Of a stretch of 12,105 bases of DNA, positions 1 to 6,315 are shown in pieces. The stretch spans positions 1 to 12,105 of the forward strand of contig JAFADH010000042.1 of NCBI GenBank assembly GCA_023424995.1, in the 5' to 3' direction. Numbering within the stretch: position 1 is the first letter of the stretch; each line of letters opens with the position of its first letter. The notes below the pieces were generated by a model. It was not told the DNA's origin, made no database searches, and saw only the letters and a list, made by a program, of their open reading frames with translations. Source of the DNA: Bacillota bacterium (GTDB taxonomy: Bacteria; Bacillota; Clostridia; Lachnospirales; Lachnospiraceae). Position numbers and translations under genes: made by a program.

Positions 1-1051
1 TCTTTAAGGTATCATCCGGTCTTGCAGTTGTACGGGGATTAACACGTGCAGTGATCTCCAGACTCTCATCAACCGTGAAGTATAAGAATACTTCCGCACC
101 CAACAACTCGTATACTCTTACGGTAGCTTCGATTACGCTGTCAGGAGAATTGGAGATGAACATCTCTTCATCATGAATATCCTCGGGACGAATACCGATA
201 ACAACCGTCTTCTCATCATAACCGCCGTCAACAAGCTTCTTAGCCTTAGCTTCCGGAAGCTTTAATGAATTGCCGGAGAAGTTAACGAATACATCGGTGC
301 CCTTCTTGGATACTGTCGCATCGATCATGTTCATCTGAGGAGATCCCATGAAACCTGCAACGAATAAGTTCTTCGGCTTATCGTATAAGTTCTGGGGAGT
401 ATCAACCTGCTGGATCAAACCGTCCTTCATAACAACGATTCTGGTACCGAGAGTCATAGCCTCTGTTTGGTCATGTGTTACATAGATGATGGTAGTCTGT
501 AATCTCTGGTGTAACTTGGAGATCTCAATACGCATCTGTACTCTCAGCTTGGCATCAAGGTTGGATAACGGCTCATCCATAAGGAATACCTTAGGATTAC
601 GAACGATAGCACGGCCCATGGCAACACGCTGTCTCTGACCGCCGGAAAGAGCCTTCGGTTTACGATCTAATAAATGCTCAATATCAAGAATCTTAGCTGC
701 TTCGTGTACATACTTATCAATCTGGTCCTTCGGGACTTTTCTTAACTTCAGACCAAAAGCCATGTTATCATAAACTGACATGTGCGGATACAAAGCGTAG
801 TTCTGGAATACCATCGCAATATCTCTGTCCTTCGGCTCAACATCGTTAACCAGCTTATCGGCGATCCACAGTTCCCCCTGAGTAATCTCCTCGAGTCCTG
901 CGATCATACGAAGCGTTGTCGACTTACCGCAACCGGAAGGTCCTACGAAGATAATGAACTCTCTGTCAGCGATCTCAAGATTGAAATCCTTAACAGCGAT
1001 AACTCCGTTAGGATACTGCTTGCTAATGTTCTTTAATGATAAACTTGCCAT
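1..1051 (-). CDS. ugpC: Sugar ABC transporter ATP-binding protein, UgpC/MsmK/MalK family (C-terminus cut by the window edge)
   Basis: This is the cytoplasmic ATPase that powers a carbohydrate (or glycerol-3-phosphate) ABC importer; in Firmicutes one MsmK/MsmX-type ATPase often serves several permeases. The ATG is at 1051, preceded by GTAGGAGG at a good distance. About 350 residues are visible before the edge; the family is usually near 370, so only the tail is missing. Motifs in order: Walker A GPSGCGKST (about residues 37-45), Q-loop Gln in VFQNYALYPH (about 83), signature LSGGQRQR (about 135), Walker B VFLMDEP with SNLDA D-loop (about 156-165), and switch His in VTHDQTEAM (about 193). A regulatory OB-fold domain follows, with GIRPED and the closing ARVNPRT stretch. 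No permease genes are visible, so the substrate cannot be assigned; the symbol reflects the family name only. Confidence 0.95.
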   Translation of the reverse strand, partial: MASLSLKNISKQYPNGVIAVKDFNLEIADREFIIFVGPSGCGKSTTLRMIAGLEEITQGELWIADKLVNDVEPKDRDIAMVFQNYALYPHMSVYDNMAFGLKLRKVPKDQIDKYVHEAAKILDIEHLLDRKPKALSGGQRQRVAMGRAIVRNPKVFLMDEPLSNLDAKLRVQMRIEISKLHQRLQTTIIYVTHDQTEAMTLGTRIVVMKDGLIQQVDTPQNLYDKPKNLFVAGFMGSPQMNMIDATVSKKGTDVFVNFSGNSLKLPEAKAKKLVDGGYDEKTVVIGIRPEDIHDEEMFISNSPDSVIEATVRVYELLGAEVFLYFTVDESLEITARVNPRTTARPDDTLK

Positions 1052-1114
1052 TATATATCCTCCTACAATTTTTTACATCATGAGTGTTCTTGTACAATTC
1101 CTATGGCTTCATGA

Positions 1115-1140
1115 TACACCATTTGAATATTTTACACCAT
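1115..1140 (-). repeat. Two direct ATGGTGTA boxes 18 bp apart upstream of the sugar ATPase
   Basis: On the minus strand the octamer ATGGTGTA occurs twice (1133-1140 and 1115-1122), 18 bp start to start, about 65 to 90 bp before the ATPase start codon. A third copy lies on the plus strand near 2157, upstream of the YitT gene. Spacing near two helical turns would suit a regulator site, but the boxes are short and AT-rich. No convincing -35/-10 pair was found in this gap, so the promoter of the ATPase gene remains unplaced. Confidence 0.3.
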
Positions 1141-1240
1141 ATCCCATTTTAACAAAATAGGTTTTAGGCTTTTGTATAATTTGTATACCGCATTTGAAAA
1201 TAAGTAGATTTACCGATAATCCGCCAAAATATCGTCAGAT

Positions 1241-2125
1241 TTACTGTCTATATTCAATAAATCCCTCTCCAACAACCTCTCTGACGTCACTTACAATGAC
1301 AAAGGACCTGGGGTCAATCCGCTGCGCAATCTCCGTAATTCTCACGATTTCCTTCCTGGATACGACACAAAACAGCATTTTTTTATCCTTATTCGAATAC
1401 ATCCCTGTGGCACTGATTCCGGTGACCCCCCTGTCCATCTGCGTCAGAATCGCATTGGCAATCTCACTGTAATGATCCGATATAATATATGCCATCTTGG
1501 CGAACTTAAGACCCTCCAGCATGCTGTCGGAGACCTTCGTGGAGATGAATACGGAGATCAGGGCATATAGGGCATGTCCGAGACCGAAGGTAATGGCTCC
1601 GATGATAATGATGATTCCGTCCACGAAGATCATCAACTGCGGTACGGACATATGTTTATTCTTATTCTGCAGGATGTATGCGACCAGATCCGTGCCTCCG
1701 GTAGAAGACTGCACCGAGAATACCAGGCCGATGCCTGCACCGCCGATGACGCCGCCGAGGATAGCCGCCAGAAGATAGTCATTCAGATTCAGGTCGACTA
1801 TGGGCAGGATCATCATGGACAACACATAGATTATGGTTCCGTAGATGGCTGAGATCAGGAACTTAAAGCCTCTGATTTTGGTTGCGATAAGAAACAGCAC
1901 GATATTCACAGCTACGTTGAATAACCATACCGGGATACCCCCATCCATGATTGCCGCGGTCCAGGACTTGACGACGATAGCCAGACCGGATACCCCGCCG
2001 GTCACCAGCGACATGGGCTCAAATATCAGGTTTACCGATAAGCCCATGAGAAATGCTCCGATTGTAATGGAAATGTATTTTTTTAATATTAACATATTCT
2101 TATTCATAATCTTTCGAGGTTTCAT
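1241..2125 (-). CDS. YitT family membrane protein with C-terminal DUF2179 domain
   Basis: A 294-residue integral membrane protein of the YitT family, whose transport role is unproven. Residues about 16-36 (TIGAFLMGLSVNLIFEP) start a bundle of about five to six hydrophobic segments reaching to about residue 190, including GGVIGGAGIGLVFS and SSTGGTDLVA, typical of the family. Residues about 222-290 form the soluble DUF2179 domain (MDRGVTGISATGMYSNKDKKML, then IAQRIDPRSFVIVSDVREVVGEGF). The start was set at the ATG at 2125 because AAGGAG lies 5 nt upstream; an in-frame TTG at 2146 would put that Shine-Dalgarno inside the gene. It seems to be a single-gene unit, with 134 bp to its upstream neighbour and 189 bp to the downstream one. 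Family identity is firm and substrate unknown. Confidence 0.93.
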   Translation of the reverse strand: MKPRKIMNKNMLILKKYISITIGAFLMGLSVNLIFEPMSLVTGGVSGLAIVVKSWTAAIMDGGIPVWLFNVAVNIVLFLIATKIRGFKFLISAIYGTIIYVLSMMILPIVDLNLNDYLLAAILGGVIGGAGIGLVFSVQSSTGGTDLVAYILQNKNKHMSVPQLMIFVDGIIIIIGAITFGLGHALYALISVFISTKVSDSMLEGLKFAKMAYIISDHYSEIANAILTQMDRGVTGISATGMYSNKDKKMLFCVVSRKEIVRITEIAQRIDPRSFVIVSDVREVVGEGFIEYRQ

Positions 2126-2280
2126 AAGATCTCCTTCTTGTATCAACCCATGATTCTATGGTGTACATAACATTATTTGTTTATACCATCCGTTATTTTA
2201 ATGAATATCCCAACTGCTCCCATCATTTATCTTTGAGATTTATACCGAATAACCGCATAAAGCGGGCCGGTCATCCAATA

Positions 2281-3174
2281 TCACTTCAAATCATCCTCAG
2301 TCCGCATTAATTGTGCAAGCTGCTTCGCTACGGCCATACGGTCAATAAGGAACGCACTGTTCTGATTCTCGCCCCGGAGCAGAACAAAGGTTATGTTCTC
2401 AATCGGTGTCTCCGCATAGCTCTCCAGATAGTTCATCTTATGGGAGACGGAAAGATTCGAACGCAGGGAGGGATAAAGCTCTTCTATGTATGCCTTAATG
2501 TCCGCCTCATAGGTTAAGGTCCTGATAAATTCCATGAATTCGTCCCTGAAAACCTCCGCCGGGAGCGCATTGTCCAAGGCTTCCTGCTGCCCTGCAGATA
2601 TTGCCGGATCAGAGATATCCGTCCCGGCTGAAGCTTCTGTCCGATATTCCCCGGTAAAAACAGTCTCATATATGTTCTCGGGTACTGCCGTATAATAACT
2701 CATCTGAATACCAAGCTGTTCCTCCAGTATCAATACCCCATAATCAAAGATCGTGTCAGAATCCAGATAGCCGGACAAGGCAGACAGCTGCATCACCTTA
2801 GGTATCTCAGGATTAATCCCCGTCAGCCTCCGGTAGAGGGCATCGGATAAGTTAAGCTGCAGCCGCATCGGTATGGTAATATAGGTTATCCGGTGATCCC
2901 TGCAGTGGAAGATCTCCAATATCACCTTCTTAATTTCCTTTGTCTTATCCTCATAACAGTAAATCAGGTTCCGGGATATGTCATCAATGCTGGGTTCTAT
3001 GATACTGTCCGGCAATGTGTCCTCCTGATATGCATGCATCGCCTCCGGCTCCTTTGCCTTCCAGGCATGCAGAGTCAGCCGGAACCCCAGGATTCCCGCA
3101 CCCAACAATAGAAATACAATAAAAAAGGATTGCAATAATCCCCGTACTAACATTCTTCCGACATTTCGCTTCAA
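2281..3174 (-). CDS. Single-pass membrane protein with a degenerate LytR-CpsA-Psr (LCP)-like domain
   Basis: A 297-residue protein with one N-terminal membrane helix (about residues 12-35) and an extracellular remainder. LCP proteins attach wall polymers to peptidoglycan. Here the pattern VILEIFHCRDHRITYITIPMR (about 84-104) resembles the LCP strand that normally ends SIPRD, and LILEEQLGIQMSYYTAVP (about 148-165) resembles the LCP stretch LxxLLGIPxDYYVxV. The usual substrate-binding Asp/Arg set is largely missing, and the length is short for a full catalytic LCP protein. I therefore infer a divergent, possibly non-catalytic relative. The start is TTG at 3174, with GAGGTG 7 nt upstream and a strong promoter just before it; an ATG nearby is in another frame. 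The fold assignment comes from motif resemblance only. Confidence 0.8.
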   Translation of the reverse strand: MKRNVGRMLVRGLLQSFFIVFLLLGAGILGFRLTLHAWKAKEPEAMHAYQEDTLPDSIIEPSIDDISRNLIYCYEDKTKEIKKVILEIFHCRDHRITYITIPMRLQLNLSDALYRRLTGINPEIPKVMQLSALSGYLDSDTIFDYGVLILEEQLGIQMSYYTAVPENIYETVFTGEYRTEASAGTDISDPAISAGQQEALDNALPAEVFRDEFMEFIRTLTYEADIKAYIEELYPSLRSNLSVSHKMNYLESYAETPIENITFVLLRGENQNSAFLIDRMAVAKQLAQLMRTEDDLK

Positions 3175-3198
3175 GCAGCATCACCTCATACAACCAAC

Positions 3199-3227
3199 AT
3201 AATATCACAAACTAAAGTGTTATTCAA
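3199..3227 (-). promoter_or_regulatory. Sigma-A-type promoter of the LCP-like gene
   Basis: Minus-strand TTGAAT (3222-3227), a 17-bp spacer and TATTAT (3199-3204). Transcription would begin about 3192, giving a leader of only about 18 nt that holds GAGGTG and the TTG start at 3174. The agreement of promoter, ribosome site and start supports the non-ATG start choice. Confidence 0.7.
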
Positions 3228-3295
3228 CGGTCATAAACCAAAGGAGCATATAACGGAACATATAAACAGAATGGTACTCCGGGTTATCACGGGAC

Positions 3296-3324
3296 TTTCA
3301 TATACAATCGGAATATGGTATACT
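3296..3324 (+). promoter_or_regulatory. Possible extended -10 promoter in the gene-free region
   Basis: Plus-strand TTTCAT, a 17-bp spacer ending in TGG, and TATACT (3319-3324). The -10 with its TG extension is good but the -35 is poor. No open reading frame follows directly, so it would at most add an upstream start for the oxidoreductase gene at 3607, reading through the tandem repeat. Confidence 0.3.
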
Positions 3325-3377
3325 TATAACATAAAAGTACATACGGCTGCGGTTTCATCATTGCTTATATCTGATAC

Positions 3378-3455
3378 AGTTTATTTATTTAAAGAAGTTT
3401 ATTTATTTTAAGTTTATTTATTTTAAATTTATTTATTTTGAGTTTATTTAAAGAG
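3378..3455 (+). repeat. AT-rich 15-bp tandem repeat (about five copies)
   Basis: Copies of AGTTTATTTATTTTA: an 18-bp first unit at 3378-3395, then 15-bp units at 3396-3410, 3411-3425, 3426-3440 and 3441-3455. The second and third copies are identical, the fourth differs at two positions, and the first and last end in AAAGA/AAAGAG. It lies in the otherwise gene-free stretch 3228-3606, and the -35 of the next promoter straddles the junction of copies four and five. It could act as an UP-like element, as stacked binding sites, or be simple slippage DNA. There is no spacer structure, so it is not CRISPR. Confidence 0.85.
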
Positions 3456-3465
3456 ATTCTATTAT
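3438..3465 (+). promoter_or_regulatory. Promoter of the SDR oxidoreductase gene
   Basis: TTGAGT (3438-3443), a 16-bp spacer and TATTAT (3460-3465) on the plus strand. Transcription from about 3472 leaves a leader of about 135 nt. Within the leader CCGGC (3515-3519) can pair with GCCGG (3535-3539), or GGCA (3517-3520) with TGCC (3528-3531); the two pairings exclude each other. Confidence 0.55.
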
Positions 3466-3606
3466 TTATATTAAAAACAAAACCTTTATGATTACAAAAT
3501 ACAAAGCATAAAAACCGGCATCTTTATTGCCATAGCCGGAATAGTCTATATGAATCGGATAAAAATAATAAATAATGTGAATAGAAATGATTAGGAGTGT
3601 GATCTC

Positions 3607-4338
3607 GTGAAGCGAAAAACCGTGCTTGTAACAGGTTCATCCCGGGGGATCGGCAAGGCAATTGCCGTGAAATTCGCCAAGAAGGGATATGATGTAATCA
3701 TCAATTGTGCCCATAACGAAGAGGAGCTGCTGCAGACAAAAACAGAGATAGAATCCTATCAGGTATCCTGCCTGGCTTACCTGGGAGATATGGGAGACTA
3801 CCCTGTGACACAGGAGCTGTTCCGCCAGATCAGGAAGCTGTTCGGCAGTCTGGATGTTCTGGTGAATAATGCTGGAATTGCATATGTAGGGCTGTTCACC
3901 CATATGAAGCCGGAGGACTGGGACAGGGTGATAACGACGAACCTGACCTCGGTATATAACTGCTGTTCTCTGGCAGTACCCGACATGATAAGCCGCAAGC
4001 GGGGCAAGATCATCAATATCTCTTCCGTATGGGGGAATGTAGGAGCATCCTGCGAGGTGGCCTATTCTGCATCCAAAGGAGGAATGAATGCGTTCACCAA
4101 AGCCCTGGCCAAGGAACTTGCCCCCAGTAACATTCAGGTAAATGCCGTAGCCTGCGGCGCTGTCGATACGGAGATGAACCGTTTTCTGGCAGATGACGAG
4201 CTCATGAGCCTGACCGATGAGATCCCTGCCGGCCGGTTGGGCCGTGCGGAGGAGGTAGCAGACCTGGTATATCACCTTGCTTATAAGAATGAATATCTGA
4301 CCGGACAGGTCATCGGACTGGACGGCGGATGGACCTGA
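3607..4338 (+). CDS. SDR family NAD(P)-dependent oxidoreductase, FabG-like
   Basis: A classical short-chain dehydrogenase/reductase of 243 residues, the usual family length. The Rossmann cofactor loop is TGSSRGIG (residues 9-16), NNAG is at 87-90, and the catalytic tetrad reads Asn112 (TTNLTSV), Ser140 (INISSVWG), Tyr153 and Lys157 (YSASKGG). Arg13 in the glycine loop fits NADPH use, as in 3-oxoacyl-ACP reductases. The end, LTGQVIGLDGGWT, is the typical SDR tail. The GTG start at 3607 has AGGAGTG 7 nt upstream. The gene stands alone, with its own promoter and a strong hairpin after the stop, and no fatty-acid synthesis genes nearby. Acyl reduction is therefore only one option among alcohol, sugar or ketone substrates. 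Confidence 0.95.
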   Translation: MKRKTVLVTGSSRGIGKAIAVKFAKKGYDVIINCAHNEEELLQTKTEIESYQVSCLAYLGDMGDYPVTQELFRQIRKLFGSLDVLVNNAGIAYVGLFTHMKPEDWDRVITTNLTSVYNCCSLAVPDMISRKRGKIINISSVWGNVGASCEVAYSASKGGMNAFTKALAKELAPSNIQVNAVACGAVDTEMNRFLADDELMSLTDEIPAGRLGRAEEVADLVYHLAYKNEYLTGQVIGLDGGWT

Positions 4339-4359
4339 TTTCATATGTATCCCACAGAC

Positions 4360-4397
4360 AGGAAAGCTGCCGCACGAGCCGTGCAGGCAGCTTTCCT
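4360..4397. terminator. Strong hairpin, probably a bidirectional terminator
   Basis: A 12-bp perfect stem, AGGAAAGCTGCC with GGCAGCTTTCCT, extended by an inner GCAC/GTGC stem over a GAGCC loop. It starts 22 bp after the SDR stop. No long U-tract follows on either strand, which lowers confidence slightly. It also lies just beyond the stop of the minus-strand gene remnant at 4430-4725, as expected for a terminator once shared by convergent genes. Confidence 0.75.
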
Positions 4398-4429
4398 ATA
4401 TTCCCCAATCAAATAGAGTTATTATGGCA

Positions 4430-4725
4430 TTATAACGTCAAGGTAAATGCGACTTCAACTGTATTAATCTCCCCATACTCCGCTGCGTTAAACAGGCAGG
4501 AACCGGCGTACCCTTCCCGGTACCGCTGATTTGTCCTCAGCCCATTGATCCGGCAGGCAATCCATCCTCCAAAGTATACTGTATGCGGTGCTTCGGTAAT
4601 ATAGTAAGAATTGCAGTTATTTACCGTAATTTCTCTACATTGTTATTGACAGGTCCGTCCCATATGCTGTATAACTTGTATGTTGCTTTGTATTTTGTGT
4701 GATCACTATCAATATGTACTTCTGC
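4430..4725 (-). pseudogene. Decayed, frameshifted 3' remnant of an unidentified gene
   Basis: Two adjoining minus-strand reading frames give a coherent protein tail of about 98 residues. Frame one (4725 to about 4630) reads AEVHIDSDHTKYKAT, then YKLYSIWDGPVNNNVEK. Frame two (about 4630 to the TAA at 4430-4432) reads ITVNNCNSYYITEAPHTV, then YFGGWIACRINGLRTNQRY and further to VEVAFTLTL. Codon choice looks like that of the neighbours. The join sits at a run of three A (plus-strand T, 4630-4632); adding one A restores a single frame, so a one-base deletion is the simplest explanation. Upstream of 4725 a stop intervenes and the YczE-like gene begins, so the 5' part is lost. I do not recognise the family. 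Its position facing the terminator at 4360-4397 supports a former gene. Confidence 0.6.
4646..4675 (+). promoter_or_regulatory. Promoter of the YczE-like gene
   Basis: A perfect TTGACA (4646-4651), an 18-bp spacer and TATAAC (4670-4675), giving a leader of about 90 nt before the ATG at 4773. It lies inside the minus-strand gene remnant, antisense to its former coding sequence. Confidence 0.6.
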
Positions 4726-4772
4726 TTACATAGCATATATTGACTGATACATTCCTTACTTGGAGAAAATTA

Positions 4773-5411
4773 ATGCTAAAATCTTTTAAAATCGGTAAAA
4801 GGCGGATTATCGGACTGATTATCGGCAACATCCTGCTGGGTATCGGTGTGAGCCTGTTCAAATTATCCGCCATGGGAAATGATCCGTTTTCCGCTATGGT
4901 CATGTCCGTATCCTCCCTTCTGGGGCTGTCCTATTCTACCTTCTTAATTCTGCTTAATACGGGTATCTTCGTATTGGAGATAGTATTCGGACGCAAATAT
5001 ATCGGAATCGGCACCTTTGTGAACTGGTTCCTGGTGGGATATGTGGCAGAGCTTTTCATCTGGCTTACCCAGACTTATATTGCCACATCAGAAGGCTTTC
5101 CGGGAAGACTTCCCTTTGCCGTCCTGGGTGTCGTTATTACCGGACTCGGAGTATCCCTGTACCAGACCTCGGATGCCGGAATTGCTCCTTTTGACAGTAT
5201 CGCCCTGATTATGGACGAGAGGATTTCGAAGCTTCCGTATTTCTGGTGCAGGATGATCTGCGACGGAACCAGTGCCCTTATCTGCCTGCTGACAGGCGGA
5301 CTCATCGGCTTCGGAACCTTCCTGTGCGCCTTCTGCCTGGGTCCTGTAATCCATTACTTCAATGTCCACTTATCACAAAAGATGCTCTACGGAGAATATA
5401 AGAGAGCTTAA
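4773..5411 (+). CDS. YczE-like (YczE/YyaS/YitT superfamily) integral membrane protein
   Basis: A 212-residue, very hydrophobic protein with about five to six membrane segments. Two internal halves repeat: GIGVSLFKLSAMGNDPF (23-39) matches GLGVSLYQTSDAGIAPF (124-140), and GRKYIGIGTF (74-83) matches GGLIGFGTF (165-173). This gives the pseudo-twofold layout of small bacterial membrane transporter-like families. The ATG at 4773 was chosen because GGAGA lies 7 nt upstream; an in-frame TTG at 4740 lacks a ribosome site. YczE homologues are uncharacterised, so no substrate is proposed. It is distantly akin to the YitT protein at 1241-2125 (same superfamily by motif) but lacks the DUF2179 tail. It is transcribed alone and ends in a strong terminator. 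Confidence 0.88.
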   Translation: MLKSFKIGKRRIIGLIIGNILLGIGVSLFKLSAMGNDPFSAMVMSVSSLLGLSYSTFLILLNTGIFVLEIVFGRKYIGIGTFVNWFLVGYVAELFIWLTQTYIATSEGFPGRLPFAVLGVVITGLGVSLYQTSDAGIAPFDSIALIMDERISKLPYFWCRMICDGTSALICLLTGGLIGFGTFLCAFCLGPVIHYFNVHLSQKMLYGEYKRA

Positions 5412-5416
5412 TACAA

Positions 5417-5468
5417 ATGCTCCCCTTGCGTTAACCGGCAGTCAAACCGGTTATGGAAAGGGGAGCAT
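5417..5468. terminator. Nested hairpin terminator, probably bidirectional
   Basis: An 11-bp perfect outer stem, ATGCTCCCCTT with AAGGGGAGCAT, encloses a second stem TAACCGG/CCGGTTA. It begins 6 bp after the YczE-like stop. Reading on the minus strand it is followed by TTTGTATT, so it may also end the zinc operon whose last stop is at 5611. The intervening 5469-5610 holds no gene that I can support. Confidence 0.8.
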
Positions 5469-5610
5469 ATTATTATCCGGAGCAGGAGACTGGGGACATA
5501 CAGGAATGCCTGTTATATCAGCCATTCTTTCATGGACTCCTCTTCCCGGCACGGACAGACCGCCTGTGGCTTCCTGTCATATGCTGATTGACGCTTAAAT
5601 GTAAGGGGGC

Positions 5611-6315
5611 TCAATTAACGATTGTGATATCATCGGTTGCCAGATACATATATGACTGCCCGAATTCCTCATAAGTACCGAATATCCCGGTGATTTCGAC
5701 CTCTTCATCATTTGCGGGATATTCCTCGGGATAGGCATGGGTATCATCATCCCAGACAAATTCAATTCCGCTCTGACAGCAAGCCGTTGCATCAGCAATA
5801 ATAACACAATGATAATACTTGTCTGTCTCTTCATAATAGGAAGCATAGTACAGCCCTCTGATCCGGACGGTCTTGCCGACATAATCCTCCGGGCTGTTGA
5901 CCATATTATAAACTTCGGCAAATACCATGGTACTGCTTAGTCTGGTCAGGTCCACATCGATACCTTCCGAGGACGAATCACTGCCTGATTGCCCGTTCTC
6001 AGCCTGTTCATCCTCAATCTGCCCCTTCTCGATAAAAAAATCCTCCGACTGGTCGTCTTCAATCTGCAGGTCGGTTATTCCCTGACCGGTTAAGCCTCCG
6101 ATATCAGAAGCCGCATCGGGTGTATCTTCCGATATATCCCCGGAAGTATCTGTCCGGGGATCCCCCGAAGTTCCTGCAAGGTCTGCAACATCATTAACAC
6201 CAGTGCTTTTCTTTACCTTATTCTGGGCAGCCGGTTTGTCCGAGCAGCCACCGGCCATCAGCAGCATACCGGCTGTAATAATAAATATCAGGATACGGGT
6301 CATTATCTTATTCAT
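5611..6315 (-). CDS. Lipoprotein with a C-terminal CC-motif domain, last gene of the zinc operon
   Basis: A 234-residue secreted lipoprotein. A signal peptide ends in AGGC with the lipid-bearing Cys24. Residues about 25-125 are a low-complexity linker rich in D, E, S and G. The compact domain from about 130 to 234 contains YVGKTVRIRGLYY, a Cys at 170, the pair Cys179-Cys180 in ATACCQSGIEF, and VEITGIFGTYEEFGQSYMYL. The layout of strands with a CC pair recalls the C-terminal part of the TIGR03943/YcgQ family, which also accompanies zinc transport genes, and suggests an OB-like fold; this resemblance is by eye. Its ATG overlaps the znuB stop by 4 nt (ATGA), with GGAGGG 8 nt upstream, so it is translationally coupled. 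I infer a metal-handling accessory role. Confidence 0.85.
   Translation of the reverse strand: MNKIMTRILIFIITAGMLLMAGGCSDKPAAQNKVKKSTGVNDVADLAGTSGDPRTDTSGDISEDTPDAASDIGGLTGQGITDLQIEDDQSEDFFIEKGQIEDEQAENGQSGSDSSSEGIDVDLTRLSSTMVFAEVYNMVNSPEDYVGKTVRIRGLYYASYYEETDKYYHCVIIADATACCQSGIEFVWDDDTHAYPEEYPANDEEVEITGIFGTYEEFGQSYMYLATDDITIVN

Noticed and set aside
2244..2271. ACCG/CGGT and CCGC/GCGG nested arms downstream of the LCP-like gene
   Set aside because: Short stems with internal bulges and no T-run; not convincing as a terminator.
3378..3455. CRISPR array
   Set aside because: Units are contiguous with no unique spacers and no cas gene is present.
3637..4344. Minus-strand open frame of 235 codons across the SDR gene
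   Set aside because: It is fully antisense to a gene with all SDR motifs, and its own translation shows no family motif; it is a shadow of codon bias.
4699..4706. GTGATCAC palindrome between the promoter and start of the YczE-like gene
   Set aside because: Eight bases only, downstream of the promoter, and without the longer CRP-type consensus; probably chance.
5500..5513. ACAGG/CCTGT hairpin after the zinc operon
   Set aside because: Five-bp stem without a U-tract; the stronger nested hairpin at 5417-5468 is a better terminator.
5513..5533. Six-codon minus-strand frame with an AGGAG ahead of it
   Set aside because: Too short to support, no downstream gene to attenuate, and no conserved feature.
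5362..5598. Plus-strand frame overlapping the YczE-like end and running past it
   Set aside because: It reads straight through the nested terminator hairpin and has no recognisable protein pattern.
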